Origin: Candidatus Villigracilis adiacens
Lineage (GTDB): Bacteria > Chloroflexota > Anaerolineae > Anaerolineales > Villigracilaceae
Assembly (NCBI GenBank): GCA_016703605.1
Contig: JADJBU010000006.1
Coordinates: forward strand, 123,700 to 187,699
Length of the DNA stretch: 64,000 nt
Direction: 5' to 3'
Both the position numbers and the translations under genes were made by a program. The notes beneath the pieces were generated by a model. The model was given only the letters and a program-made list of their open reading frames with translations, was not told the origin of the DNA and made no database searches. Below are positions 15,355-24,499 of this stretch, in pieces. The number at the start of each line of letters is the position of its first letter. Within the stretch, counting starts at the first letter, position 1.

Positions 15355-17124
15355 AATAATAGAGGTTCCAGAATCATTAACCATTAAACATCTTTCAACA
15401 TACCAACTATCTCCCAATTCTTTTTTATATATGTGACGTGTCCACAACTCAACACTTAAGAAAATAGTTGATGGCTCATACGGCCATTCCACCCATTCAT
15501 CATAATCATACCCAAATACGCCTGTGCCAATAAATTCGGGAAAAGGTACTGACCATTTTATTAGGCAATCACAGTCAGGGGAATACCCTGTAGGATCCAC
15601 CAAATTGACCGGATTCCCCTCCACATACATCCACCGATTCAGCGAAAGTGGATTATTGACATCTCCCGCCCAAGTATCGCGTGACATAAATCTTGCGTCC
15701 GCAGGATTATAGTATCTAGCGCGGAGATAAATCAGTCCGTTCGCATCCGTTGTTTCGCCCGTGAAGCCGTAGGGAGTGAACGAGGTCCCAGCCGTGGAGG
15801 TTACTGTCCCGTAGGGATCGTAGCTCTGTGCGAGGGAAATTTCGCCATCGGTCATGGACAATTGTCTCACACTGCCCAGAGCATCGCCAAGGAAGTATTC
15901 GGTCATCGTGTTGGCTTGCGCAATCCTGCCTCCTGAGCCTGCCGAAGGACCATACAGGTATGAGTTTGTCCCGTCATCGAGGACTTGGGTCAAGTCAGCA
16001 TTGAGGTCGAGGACGTATTGAGTCCCGTTTTGAGTCAACCTGTCGCCGAGCCCGTTGTAGGTGTAGGTCTCTGTGCTGTTAACAGATACGAGGCGATTGG
16101 CAGAATCATAGACATAGGTATTCGCACCGTCACTCAATAAATTCCCGTTATCATCGAAAGTGTAACTGACTCCATTCACGCTTGCAAGCCGATTGGCGTC
16201 GTCGTAGACATAATTGACCACAGACGGTTGACCGCCGACCATGTCCTCTTGTGACAGGCGGTTGCCGACGGAATCATAAGTATAGTGATAGTAGTCTCCG
16301 GTCGAATAGTCCGCAGCGGTGAGGCGGTTTAGCGGATCGTAGGTGTAGTCAATCGTTATGGTGGTCAATGTGGCCTGCGGCTGCGGGACGTAATAGTCCG
16401 ACCGGATCTGCAGGAATTTCGGCAGGCTCAAGGAAACATTGCTATAAATGCCTTCAGGCAGGTTTGCCATGGGTGTTGGCGAAGGCGTGAGCGTTTCAAT
16501 GGGAGTAGGCTCGAGTGTCGGCGTTTCAGTCGGGGTAGGGCTTGCCTCTTGGGTGGCGGGAGGCGTCAGCGGTCCAAGATAAGTTTCGCGGCGGGACTCA
16601 AAATTATCAAAAAGCATCGAGCCGGAGGTGGCGGCATCCAGCCCACCCGTCGCCCCGAGGCGCGCTTCGTCCACGCGCTGGAACGCCTGGTCATTGTCCA
16701 CATTGGCGATGGTGCCAGCCAGCGTACCGTCAATCCAGAGCGAAAGGTAGCCGTTGTTCGCGCCGGGTGCGGTCGAAGTATTCCAATCAATTTCGATCAC
16801 ATGCCAGTCGTTGCCGATGACATATTTGCTGCCGTTCGTATATCCCCAATCGTCCCTGAGGATGCGCGGGCGAAGTTTGTACGTTCCGCCTTCGTAGAAA
16901 AGTTCGAGTCGGAACATGGCGTCGTTTTTATTGGTATTGTAGCCGTCGAAGATGAAATGCGACGTGTTGTTACCCATGACCAGCGAATTGGGGTTGAAGT
17001 AAAAACGGGCGCGATAGCGTTTTTCAAACGCAGGCGAAGAATCGACAGCGTAAAGGACAACCGTATCATCGATCAAGGCATTCAACCCATATCCACTTTG
17101 ATAAGCGGCGGGATCCAGCGTTTT
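15349..17124 (-). CDS. RHS cassette D: LamG-like region, RHS repeats, core and IS-split tip
   Basis: The longest RHS gene of the island. The frame opens after a TAG at 17127-17125; a TTG at 17085 is the first formal start and no Shine-Dalgarno is seen, so even this copy lacks its 5' part. Order: a jelly-roll/LamG-like region (RYRARFYFNPNSLVMGNN; WHVIEIDWNTST; GYLSLWIDGTLAGTI), a Thr/Pro linker, YD repeats (YTYDPLNRLTAADYSTGD; YTYDSVGNRLS; YVYDDANRLASVNG), the core ending NPVNLVDPTGY, then about 80 residues of unique tip before the IS. A dispersed GC-rich repeat is translated as GPSAGSGG inside the core near 15940. The tip family is not recognised. Confidence 0.78.
   Translation of the reverse strand, partial: KTLDPAAYQSGYGLNALIDDTVVLYAVDSSPAFEKRYRARFYFNPNSLVMGNNTSHFIFDGYNTNKNDAMFRLELFYEGGTYKLRPRILRDDWGYTNGSKYVIGNDWHVIEIDWNTSTAPGANNGYLSLWIDGTLAGTIANVDNDQAFQRVDEARLGATGGLDAATSGSMLFDNFESRRETYLGPLTPPATQEASPTPTETPTLEPTPIETLTPSPTPMANLPEGIYSNVSLSLPKFLQIRSDYYVPQPQATLTTITIDYTYDPLNRLTAADYSTGDYYHYTYDSVGNRLSQEDMVGGQPSVVNYVYDDANRLASVNGVSYTFDDNGNLLSDGANTYVYDSANRLVSVNSTETYTYNGLGDRLTQNGTQYVLDLNADLTQVLDDGTNSYLYGPSAGSGGRIAQANTMTEYFLGDALGSVRQLSMTDGEISLAQSYDPYGTVTSTAGTSFTPYGFTGETTDANGLIYLRARYYNPADARFMSRDTWAGDVNNPLSLNRWMYVEGNPVNLVDPTGYSPDCDCLIKWSVPFPEFIGTGVFGYDYDEWVEWPYEPSTIFLSVELWTRHIYKKELGDSWYVERCLMVNDSGTSIIT
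15605..16160 (-). repeat. RHS core repeat, copy D
   Basis: The copy attached to upstream RHS repeats. Identity with copies A and B spans the core, with a short insertion of the CCTTCGGCAGGCTCAGG-type repeat near 15930-15950. Confidence 0.8.
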
Positions 17125-17213
17125 CTATAGTCCGTCGTATTTGAATTATCATTCATCACGTGAATAATAATTCAAACAAAGAAACATACGCAAGCCTTTC
17201 ATGAACTACGCCT

Positions 17214-18770
17214 TTAAAAGCCTGATAGTTCAGAAAGAACCTCTGAGACCGCGTCCAACACATCGCTAGCCAATACAGAAGCGGTTGTGCCTATCAAGTC
17301 GGCGGCGAGCAGGCCGGCTTCGGCGTGGATGAATGCTCCCGCTACCGCAGAATCATATGCATCCAATCCCTGCGCACGAAGACCAACGATCAACCCTGCC
17401 AATACATCGCCTGTCCCGGCGCGGGCGAGGGCGGGGGTGGCAACCGGAATGACCGCGATCCGCCCATCGGGAGAGGCAATGACAGTGAAGGCGCCTTTCA
17501 GAACAACGACATGCCCCCACTCTTTTGCATATTTCGCGGCAATATCAATTCGGTTCGACTGAATCTCTTCGCGCGATAACCCCGTCATGGCAGACATCTC
17601 GCCGGGATGCGGCGTCAGCACAGCGGTCTGTTTGATCTTTTTGCGCCATTCATGAATGCCCGCGAGATGACGCAAGCCGTCGGCATCGAACACGGCGGGA
17701 AGGTCGAGTTTTGGGATGAGCTGTTCGACGAATAATTTAGTGGTGTGCTTGTTCCCGAAACCGGGGCCGATCAATATCGCCGTGGCGCGTTCGAGGCTGG
17801 TCGCTGCATGATGACATGCCTGTTCGGAAACAAATCCGTGTTCGTGTTGCAACAGGACCCAGGTCGCTTCGGGCAGGTGACCCGCAAGCGCGGCGTGTAA
17901 CGGTTCGGGGACCGCCATCGTCACCAAGCCCGCGCCGATACGATAGGCGGCTTTTCCCGCCAGCAGCGCCGCTCCCGTATAGGATGTGGAACCAGCCGCC
18001 ACGAAGGCCGTACCAAACGTCCCTTTGTGAGAGGCGGAATTTCGTTCCGGCAGCAGCGGGGAAATCATCTCCGCATCCGGCACGTCGATCTTCAGCGCAT
18101 TCCATGAATCCAACTGCGGGGGCAGCCCGATCTCGATTAATTCCAAATCGCCGACATGATCGAAGGCGGGAAGTTTCAGCAAGCCTTGTTTAACGGCCGC
18201 CATCGTAAGCGTAAGGTCGGCGCGAAGCGTTTCATCGGCGCGCGCGCCTGTGTCGCAATCCACGCCGGATGGACAATCGACAGCGGCGACAAACACCGGC
18301 GAATCGAGACTCGACAGAATCAGCGCCGTTGCCAGGAGGACGAGAGTCGCTTCATCTCTCAGGGGGAGTTTGATCCCCGTCCCAAGCAGTCCGTCCAGCA
18401 GGAGGTCTGAATCCTCCAAAAAATCGCGCAACGACTCGAAATTCGTGTCGGTGGAAAACTGGGTCAGGTCGCCGCCAGATTTGAGGTAACGCGTCACGAG
18501 CGGATCGCGGGCGGTCCTGCGGTTGACGAGATAGGCATGGGTGCGCCAGCCCGCCTCTGCCAGCCAGGCAAGGGCAACGAGGGTATCGCCGCCGTTATTG
18601 CCCGAGCCGACAATCCCGGTGACGGTTTCCCAGCCGTTATTCTCTCCGAGGTTATGGAGGTATTCGGCAAGTCCGCGCCCGGCATTTTCCATCATCTGCG
18701 CGTAGGAAAGACCTTTCGCGTCGGCTTCTTTTTCGATGGCGCGCATTTGAGAGACGGTGACAAGTTTCAT
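17214..18770 (-). CDS. nnr: Bifunctional NAD(P)H-hydrate epimerase / ADP-dependent dehydratase
   Basis: 518 aa, the usual length of the fused enzyme. It repairs damaged NAD(P)HX: the N-terminal YjeF_N domain (about 1-215; MKLVTVSQMRAIEKEAD, VGSGNNGGDTLVALAWL) epimerises R and S forms, and the C-terminal ribokinase-like YjeF_C domain (about 225-515; LTPHPGEMSAMTG, VVLKGAFTVIASPDG, AGTGDVLAGLIVGL) dehydrates S-NAD(P)HX with ADP or ATP. The ATG at 18770 follows a purine-rich stretch. It stands alone between the RHS island downstream and a heptamer array upstream. Confidence 0.93.
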   Translation of the reverse strand: MKLVTVSQMRAIEKEADAKGLSYAQMMENAGRGLAEYLHNLGENNGWETVTGIVGSGNNGGDTLVALAWLAEAGWRTHAYLVNRRTARDPLVTRYLKSGGDLTQFSTDTNFESLRDFLEDSDLLLDGLLGTGIKLPLRDEATLVLLATALILSSLDSPVFVAAVDCPSGVDCDTGARADETLRADLTLTMAAVKQGLLKLPAFDHVGDLELIEIGLPPQLDSWNALKIDVPDAEMISPLLPERNSASHKGTFGTAFVAAGSTSYTGAALLAGKAAYRIGAGLVTMAVPEPLHAALAGHLPEATWVLLQHEHGFVSEQACHHAATSLERATAILIGPGFGNKHTTKLFVEQLIPKLDLPAVFDADGLRHLAGIHEWRKKIKQTAVLTPHPGEMSAMTGLSREEIQSNRIDIAAKYAKEWGHVVVLKGAFTVIASPDGRIAVIPVATPALARAGTGDVLAGLIVGLRAQGLDAYDSAVAGAFIHAEAGLLAADLIGTTASVLASDVLDAVSEVLSELSGF

Positions 18771-18781
18771 GGGATGTAGCC

Positions 18782-18826
18782 TCAGGTTTCAGGTTTCAGG
18801 TTTCAGGTTTCAGGTTTCAGGTTTAC
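18782..18826. repeat. Heptamer array (CAGGTTT)n
   Basis: About six consecutive CAGGTTT/TTTCAGG units just upstream of the nnr start, nearly perfect; one of the cleanest examples of the 7-bp arrays in this window. Confidence 0.9.
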
Positions 18827-19139
18827 AGGCGGTTTTCCTTCGTGACCTTAGTGTCCCAAGCCCTCGGGGTTGTGGTGAAAAGGATTTCCGTTAAAACGGT
18901 GGTTGTTATTAATTTTATCGCAAGATGGGATTACCGGAAAAACAAGCAACACGCCGCCGGTGACTTTGTAGTATTGCTCTGTAAAAACTACGCGAATCGT
19001 GAAGATTTTGCCCAGTACCACAAGATTTATCTCGCCCGCCGGGGCGCAAACTGAAGTTTGCGGTACAACCGCGCTATGATAATAGGCTTTGAAATGCGAC
19101 ATTGGCAAAACAGATGTGTTCACCTTTGAGGCGGCAGGG
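18827..19139. other. Intergenic region with one REP-like palindrome
   Basis: No convincing gene. It holds the palindrome GCGCAAACTGAAGTTTGCG near 19043-19061, related to GGCGCAAGCTTAAGCTTGCG near 63870. Confidence 0.55.
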
Positions 19140-19145
19140 TAAAAT
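19140..19145 (+). promoter_or_regulatory. -10 box TAAAAT before the acyltransferase gene
   Basis: Only 11 bases separate the box from the ATG at 19157 and no Shine-Dalgarno intervenes, consistent with a leaderless or near-leaderless transcript. Confidence 0.45.
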
Positions 19146-19156
19146 TACGGCAACCT

Positions 19157-20211
19157 ATGAAAAAATTACAAAACATTCAAGCCTTGCGGGGAGTGGCTGT
19201 GCTATCCGTCCTGCTGTTTCACCTGGTCATTATCGAAAAAAAATATGGCGGGGGCGGCGACCTGCTCCCGGACTGGCTTCGCTTCGGCATGTTCGGCGTG
19301 GACCTGTTCTTCGTCATCAGCGGGTTCGTGATGGTGACCGTGACCAGGGGAAAATTCGGTCAAACAAAATCTGCTCTGCTTTTTCTTTACCACCGGGTAT
19401 CGAGGATCTATCCGCTTTACTGGGTTTACACCACGCTGGCGCTGCTCGTATTCCTCGTCCAGCCTTCATGGGTGAACAACTCGCAAGGCAACCAGGTTGA
19501 CATTGCCGCCTCGTACCTGTTGCTCCCCACCGGTCTTTTGCCCCTGGTACAGGTCGGCTGGACGTTGATCCACGAGATGTATTTCTATCTTGTTTTCTTT
19601 ATTATCCTGGCTTTCGTGCCAGAGAAATTTCTGGCCTGGGCATTGCTCCTTTGGGCGGCAGGGATCGGGATTTCCGGCTTTCCAATGTCCAGCCCGTTGA
19701 CGAAGGTGGTTTTCAATCCGTTGACTTTCGAGTTCATAGCAGGATGCCTGCTGGCTGTTCACTATCATGAAAGTCCGCCGCTGAAGGTGGGCGGTAAAAC
19801 CCTGGCAGCGGCGGCAGTTCTCGGGTTGGTCTCCGCCGCATTTGGGTTCGTCCGATATAACCAGTCCACGGGTTTGATGCCGGTCAATCTGGCGGAGACC
19901 CTTCTTTACGGCATCCCCGCCGTGGTGATCGTTTTCTGTATCACCCACGCCGAACGGAACGGGGTCCTCCTGCCGGGATTTCTCGTTCAATTGGGGAATG
20001 TGTCGTACTCGGTCTACCTCTCGCACTTATTCACGGCAAATGTAGTTGGAAAGGTTTGGGGGCTTTTTGCCACAGATTCCCTCCTCGATAATGCCATTGC
20101 CATCACGATTGCTTTTTGCGCTCGCGCTGGCGGTCGGGTTTCTTGAGTTACAGGGCGCTGGAATTGCCGCTTCTCAAACTTACCCGGAAAATTGCCTGGG
20201 TTTTTTTTTAG
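19157..20211 (+). CDS. Acyltransferase family 3 (OafA/YrhL-like) membrane protein, frameshifted 3' end
   Basis: Integral membrane O-acyltransferase with about ten hydrophobic segments. The N-terminus MKKLQNIQALRGVAVLSVLLFHL carries the family motif R-G-x-A-x-x-x-V-x-x-x-H, and FGVDLFFVISGFVMV is the second conserved block. Such enzymes acylate cell-surface glycans. As sequenced, the frame stops at 20146 after ITIAFCARAGGRVS. Two single-base shifts (near a T-run at 20116 and near 20140) would restore the usual ending, LELPLLKLTRKIAWVFF, with a stop at 20211. A T9 run ends the gene. Confidence 0.82.
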
Positions 20212-20238
20212 GGCCCCGACCCGGGATCATCAACCCCT

Positions 20239-21019
20239 TCATTTTGCATATTGATACAACAAGATTCCCGCCGCCACCGCGAGATTAAGCGAGCTGGCGC
20301 GCCCGCGCATGGGCAGGAGACGGTCACATCACAGGCGGAGATTTGCCCGGGCGATAGTCCCTTTTGCTCATTGCCGAGGATCAACGCCCAGGGTTCATGA
20401 GGCGCAAGAGTACGGTAGTCCGCGCCGGCGTTGGAGGAAGACCCAATGAGTTGAACGCCGCGTCCGCGCGCCCAGGCGGTGAAATCATCGAAGGCGGTCT
20501 GGATGACGGGCTTCCAGAAAAGCGCCCCCATGCTGGCGCGGACGACGGTGGGATGATACAACTCCACGCCCCCATCGAGCAGGAAGAGCGCGTCCGCGCC
20601 GACAGCATCCACAGCGCGCAGGATTGTGCCGAGATTGCCGGGGTCTTGCGGTGAGACCAATGCCGCCAGCTTTTTCGCTGAACGCGCGTCGTCGAATGAG
20701 CGGGATTTATTTTTAACAACCGCCAGAATTCCCTGCGGGTTTTCCTTATCTGCAAGAGATTCCATCACCGCCGCCGTGACAGGCTGAACCCGAAGATTGA
20801 ACCCAGCCAGGCGCGAGAGCAGGTCGTTTGCGTAAGCGCTGTTCAGGGTCTCCGGCGCATAAACGACGGACTCGACCTCCCACCCGGCATCGACTGCCTC
20901 ACCGACGTAATGAATACCTTCGAACGAGGAAGGCGCCGGTTTGAATCCGGGCTTTTTTTTCTGCCGGAGCGAACGGATGTTTTTGACAAAGGGTTTGAGA
21001 TGCTGGAGAGCAATTCCAT
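20239..21019 (-). pseudogene. SpoU/TrmH-family RNA 2'-O-methyltransferase, several frameshifts
   Basis: The central part is intact (EGIHYVGEAVDAGWEVESVVY; LVSPQDPGNLGTILRAVDAVGADALFLL; PWALILGNEQKGLS), covering the substrate-binding domain and knotted SPOUT domain motifs 1 and 2. The N-terminus needs at least two frame changes (MELLSSISN, then PFVKNIRSLRQKKK, then IQTGAFLVEGIHY). The C-terminus is shifted at about 20325, before the expected PMRGRASSLNLAVAAGILLYQYAK-like motif 3, readable in another frame with its stop at 20239. Sequence error is as likely as pseudogenisation. Confidence 0.75.
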
Positions 21020-21065
21020 GCTGGAATTTTATCCGAAAACCAAGTCCAAAGTTGGGGGTTTCATT

Positions 21066-21094
21066 GGGGGGGGGAAACAAAATGGGGGGGGGGG
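21066..21094. other. Two long G-runs (9 and 11 G)
   Basis: Runs at about 21066-21074 and 21084-21094 lie upstream of the TrmH start. Runs this long are not seen elsewhere in the window and sit amid many frameshifts, so the local sequence may be unreliable. Confidence 0.7.
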
Positions 21095-21133
21095 TCGAAA
21101 GCGGCAGGTGACCTTTGGACTCCGGCGTTCGGG

Positions 21134-21139
21134 TATAAT
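21134..21139 (+). promoter_or_regulatory. -10 box TATAAT before the G5/3D gene
   Basis: Perfect TATAAT with TG one base further upstream missing; candidate -35 TGACCT at 21109-21114 would give a 19-base spacer. The ATG at 21173 follows 33 bases later. Confidence 0.45.
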
Positions 21140-21172
21140 TGTCTTGATGAAACACCTTGGTTGAGATTGCTT

Positions 21173-22377
21173 ATGAAAATTTTGCCGTGCTTTTTTTTGT
21201 TCTCACCGGGTGCGGATCGCTTGCAGAGCGCGAGGTTACGGTCATCGACGGCAACTCAACCGTCACCCTGACGACCCGCGAAAGGCTTCCCATCTTGATC
21301 CTTGCCGAAGTGGGAATTACGCCGCAGCCCATTGACCGGGTTTTGGTGAACGGGGTTCCGCAGCGGCTAAAAGAAGAAATCAACACAATTGGAAAGATCC
21401 AACTGGAACTGCGGCGCGCGGTGAAGATGAAATCGTCACGCCAGATGGCGAGCGGGGAGTATCTTCATCCGCGCTGACGGTCGGGAGTTGCTGGAGGAGG
21501 AAAAGGGCTGGGGTCGCGAGGGTGACAAGGTCCTGCCGCCGGGCGATTGGCGGTGAGTGAGTCGCTGGTCATCACCATCCTCCCGGCGCGTGAATTGAGT
21601 GTGACCACAGGCGATCAAGTTATCACCATCCGCTCGGCGGCGGGGACGGTTGGGGAGGCATTGGCTGAGGCGGGGATTCCGCTCATGGGGTTGGATTCAA
21701 GCCTCCCGGCGGAGAATGAGGCGCTTCCGCTTGATGGGCAGATTCAAGTCACGAGAGTCAGCGAATCTTTTTTAGTGGAATATGAATCCATACCGTTTTC
21801 GACCGAGGAATCTTACTCGGAGGATGTGCCGTTTGGCAATCAGGAAGTCAAACAGACTGGCGTGAACGGAGTGACGATGATCCGCACGCGGGTACGGTTT
21901 GAAAATGGGATCGAAGCGAGCCGCGAGGACGAAGAAAAATCCACACTGCGCGAACCAATAACGCAGATCGTGGTCAGCGGTTCGAAGATCACGCTCGCGC
22001 CGGTCGGCGGGAATGCGCCCTACCAATACTGGTATGCGACGGAGATGTACGCGACCTGGTATTCGCCCTGCAACAGCGGCACCGGCGGATGCGCGTATGG
22101 GACGGCGAGCGGCGCGCCTGCCGGGTTTGGGATCGTGGCAGTGGATTATTCGATCTATTCCTATCTGGCAGGGATGCGCGTTTATATTCCCGGCTATGGG
22201 GTGGCAACCATCGGCGATACGGGCGGCGGTCCCATTGTCGAAACCAATTACGGCGTGGCGCGCACCCAATGGATCGACCTCGGCTACGACGATAACAATA
22301 TCGGCGGTCTCTCCGGCTGGGTGACGGTATACTTCCTCGAACCGGCTCCGGCGGAGATTCCATATTTTTTTCGATGA
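21173..22377 (+). pseudogene. YabE-like cell-wall lipoprotein (DUF348, G5, 3D domains), frameshifted
   Basis: Reading across about four indels gives a lipoprotein signal (MKILPC, shift in a T8 run, then FFVLTGCGS), ubiquitin-like DUF348 units (REVTVIDGNSTVTLTTRERLPI; ELSVTTGDQVITIRSAAGTVGEALAEAGI), a G5 domain (EYESIPFSTEESYSEDVPFGNQ through GVNGVTMIRTRVRFENG) and a C-terminal 3D domain (MYATWYSPC; GFGIVAVDYSIYSYLAGMRVYI; GVATIGDTGGGP; WIDLGYDD) with its three conserved aspartates. YabE/Rpf-like proteins act on peptidoglycan. The stretch from 21547 to 22377 is in one frame (276 codons); breaks cluster at 21185, 21430, 21490 and 21545. Confidence 0.75.
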
Positions 22378-22550
22378 ACTCTCTACTGTATATCCTCGGA
22401 TTTTTACCGCAAAGAGCGCTAAGAACGCCAAGTTTCAAGGGTTTTCTTCGCGGTGAAATGTACGGTGAAAACGATCGGGTCGGCAGAATTCAAACTGCTT
22501 GCGCAATTACGGACGGAGATGCCAACTCTGCTGAACGCAGATTTGACAAC

Positions 22551-23681
22551 ATGACAAAAACACAACGCATCATCATTGGAAGCCTATCCATTGTCGCGCT
22601 CATTCTCATCCTGGGCTTGGGCATCTATGCATATCGGGTCCTTTGCGCATTTGCAGAAAAGCCGCTGGGACCCCCCCTGCCGACCATCGCCATGCCTCCC
22701 ACCTGGACGGCTTCGCCGGGCCCGCGCCCAGGACAAATGGGACAGGTAACTCTTGCACCGACCGTTTCTTTGCCACACCACCTCCGGTCCGCGCTGCGGC
22801 GGTCCGGCATTGATGAACATCCTCGTGATCGGCGCGGATACACGCGGCGACAATTACACCTATGGACTGGGCGATGCGATCCGACCTTGTGCGCGTGGAT
22901 TTCAGCACACCCAAGGTCAGCGCGCTGGAATTTCCCCGCGACCTGTGGGTCGAGATTCCGCACATCTCAGACAACCTCAACGGGCAGGATCACGAAAAAC
23001 TTAACCAGGCGTTCCTTTACGGGCAGCCCGGCTTCAAATATTGGGACGACCCCTGCGAAGGCTCGGGACTGATGGCGCTCACGCTCAATAAGAATTTCGG
23101 CGCGAACATTGACCACTACATCACCGTCAACATGCGCACCTTCGAACACATCATCGACGCGATGGGCGGCATCGACGTGGAGGTCAAGGATGAAAAAACA
23201 GCAAAGACATCGGGTCTCAAAGTCGGCACGCATCACCTCAACGGAGCCGAAGCCTTGAAACTGGCGCGCAACCGTTCAGGCGGAAGTTTCGAACGGGCTG
23301 ATAACCAGAACCTTGTCGTTTGCGCCGTCCGGAAAAAAATAACCAGCCCGCAGATATTGGCGCAGGTCCCCGCATTGATCGAAACATTTCAAGACAACAT
23401 CCGCACCGATTTGACACCCGCCCAACTCAGCCAACTGGCATGTCTCGGCACACAAATGCCGCCTCGGAACATCGCCCTGGCAAGTTTCCCCGGCGACCTC
23501 TTCAAACAGACCCGCGTCTTCGACCCGGTCTTCGATAAACGCATCGCCATCCTCGATGCCGACTTCGTCATCCTGACCGACTTCGTGACCCGCTTCCAAA
23601 TGGGCACCTGGCCCCGAGGCAGCCGCCTCCACGCCATCCCCCGTCATCGACGAAGAAGATACGGCATTTATATGCCAGTGA
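22551..23681 (+). pseudogene. LytR-CpsA-Psr (LCP) family cell-wall ligase, frameshifted
   Basis: LCP proteins transfer glycopolymers from lipid carriers to peptidoglycan. The N-terminal anchor IIIGSLSIVALILILGLGIYAY is in one frame, MNILVIGADTRGDNYTYGLGDAIR (the start of the LCP domain) in a second, and SDLVRVDFSTPKVSALEFPRDLWVEIP through LNQAFLYG, DHYITVNMRTFEHIIDAMGGIDVEV and LNGAEALKLARNRSG in a third. A final shift near 23615 gives the ending STPSPVIDEEDTAFICQ with stop at 23681. The breakpoints lie near 22770, 22885 and 23615. The conserved Arg and Asp residues of LCP enzymes are present, so the gene was functional before the indels or is intact in reality. Confidence 0.78.
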
Positions 23682-24426
23682 ACCACACCTCCATTCCCCT
23701 GCTCGACGCCGCCGCCGTCCTCAAACGCTACGGCTTGCGTCCCGATAAAAAACTCGGGCAAAATTTTTTACAGGATTCCTCCGCCCTCGAAAAGATCGCA
23801 GACGCCGCAGAGATTCAAGCGGATGACTGTGTCCTGGAAATTGGTCCTGGCCTCGGCAGTTTGACTCGCTACCTGGCTGGTTCTGCCCGGAGCGTTGCAG
23901 CGGTCGAACTGGACCCGGACCTGCTCGCCCCTCTCAAGGCTGTTCTCACGCCGCATCCGAATATGCGCATCATCCACGGCGATATTTTAGAGTTATCCAT
24001 CTCTGATCTTGTGGATCAACCCGGCTACATCGCCGCGGCAAACATTCCCTATAACATCACCTCTGAAGCCTGCTTGCCCTGAGCGTGCAGGTTTACGGCT
24101 CGCCGCGCATCGTGGCAAAGATTCCCGCCGGGGCATTCCATCCCGTCCCCGGCGTCGATTCCGCCATCCTGCGCGTGGACATTTATGATGAGCCGTTGAT
24201 TCCGCGCGAAAAACTGCCGCGCTTCTTCAAACTCATCAAAGCCGGGTTTGGGCAAAAACGGAAAACGTTGCGCAATTCCCTCTCGGCGGGTTTGCATATC
24301 AAAACCAGCGAGGCTGAAACAATGTTGAACCTCGCGGAGATCGACCCCATGCGCCGGGCAGAAACCCTATCCATCGAGGAATGGAAGCGGTTATGTGATA
24401 GTACCAACGTCCCTTCGCAGCCATAG
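23672..24426 (+). pseudogene. rsmA: 16S rRNA dimethyladenosine transferase RsmA with internal deletion
   Basis: RsmA (KsgA) dimethylates two adjacent adenosines near the 16S rRNA 3' end. The start at 23672 overlaps the end of the LCP gene by 10 bases. Visible: LKRYGLRPDKKLGQNFLQD, the SAM-binding CVLEIGPGLGSLTRYLA, AVELDPDLLAPL and the catalytic AANIPYNITSE. The frame then breaks at 24081 (stop). Downstream, LALSVQVYGSPRIVAKIPAGAFHPVPGVDSAILR and the C-terminal domain to 24426 are intact. About 30 conserved residues between NITSE and LALSVQ are missing, so this is a deletion of about 100 bp rather than a simple indel, either genuine or an assembly collapse. Confidence 0.85.
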
Positions 24427-24499
24427 TACCAATAGCGCGGCACAACCCTTGAAGATTTATTTGAAGTTGGACATAATTACCCAAAAGGAGAGATGACCC

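Noticed and set aside
18842..19054. Short plus-strand frame between nnr and the acyltransferase
   Set aside because: No ribosome site or family features; overlaps a REP-like palindrome.
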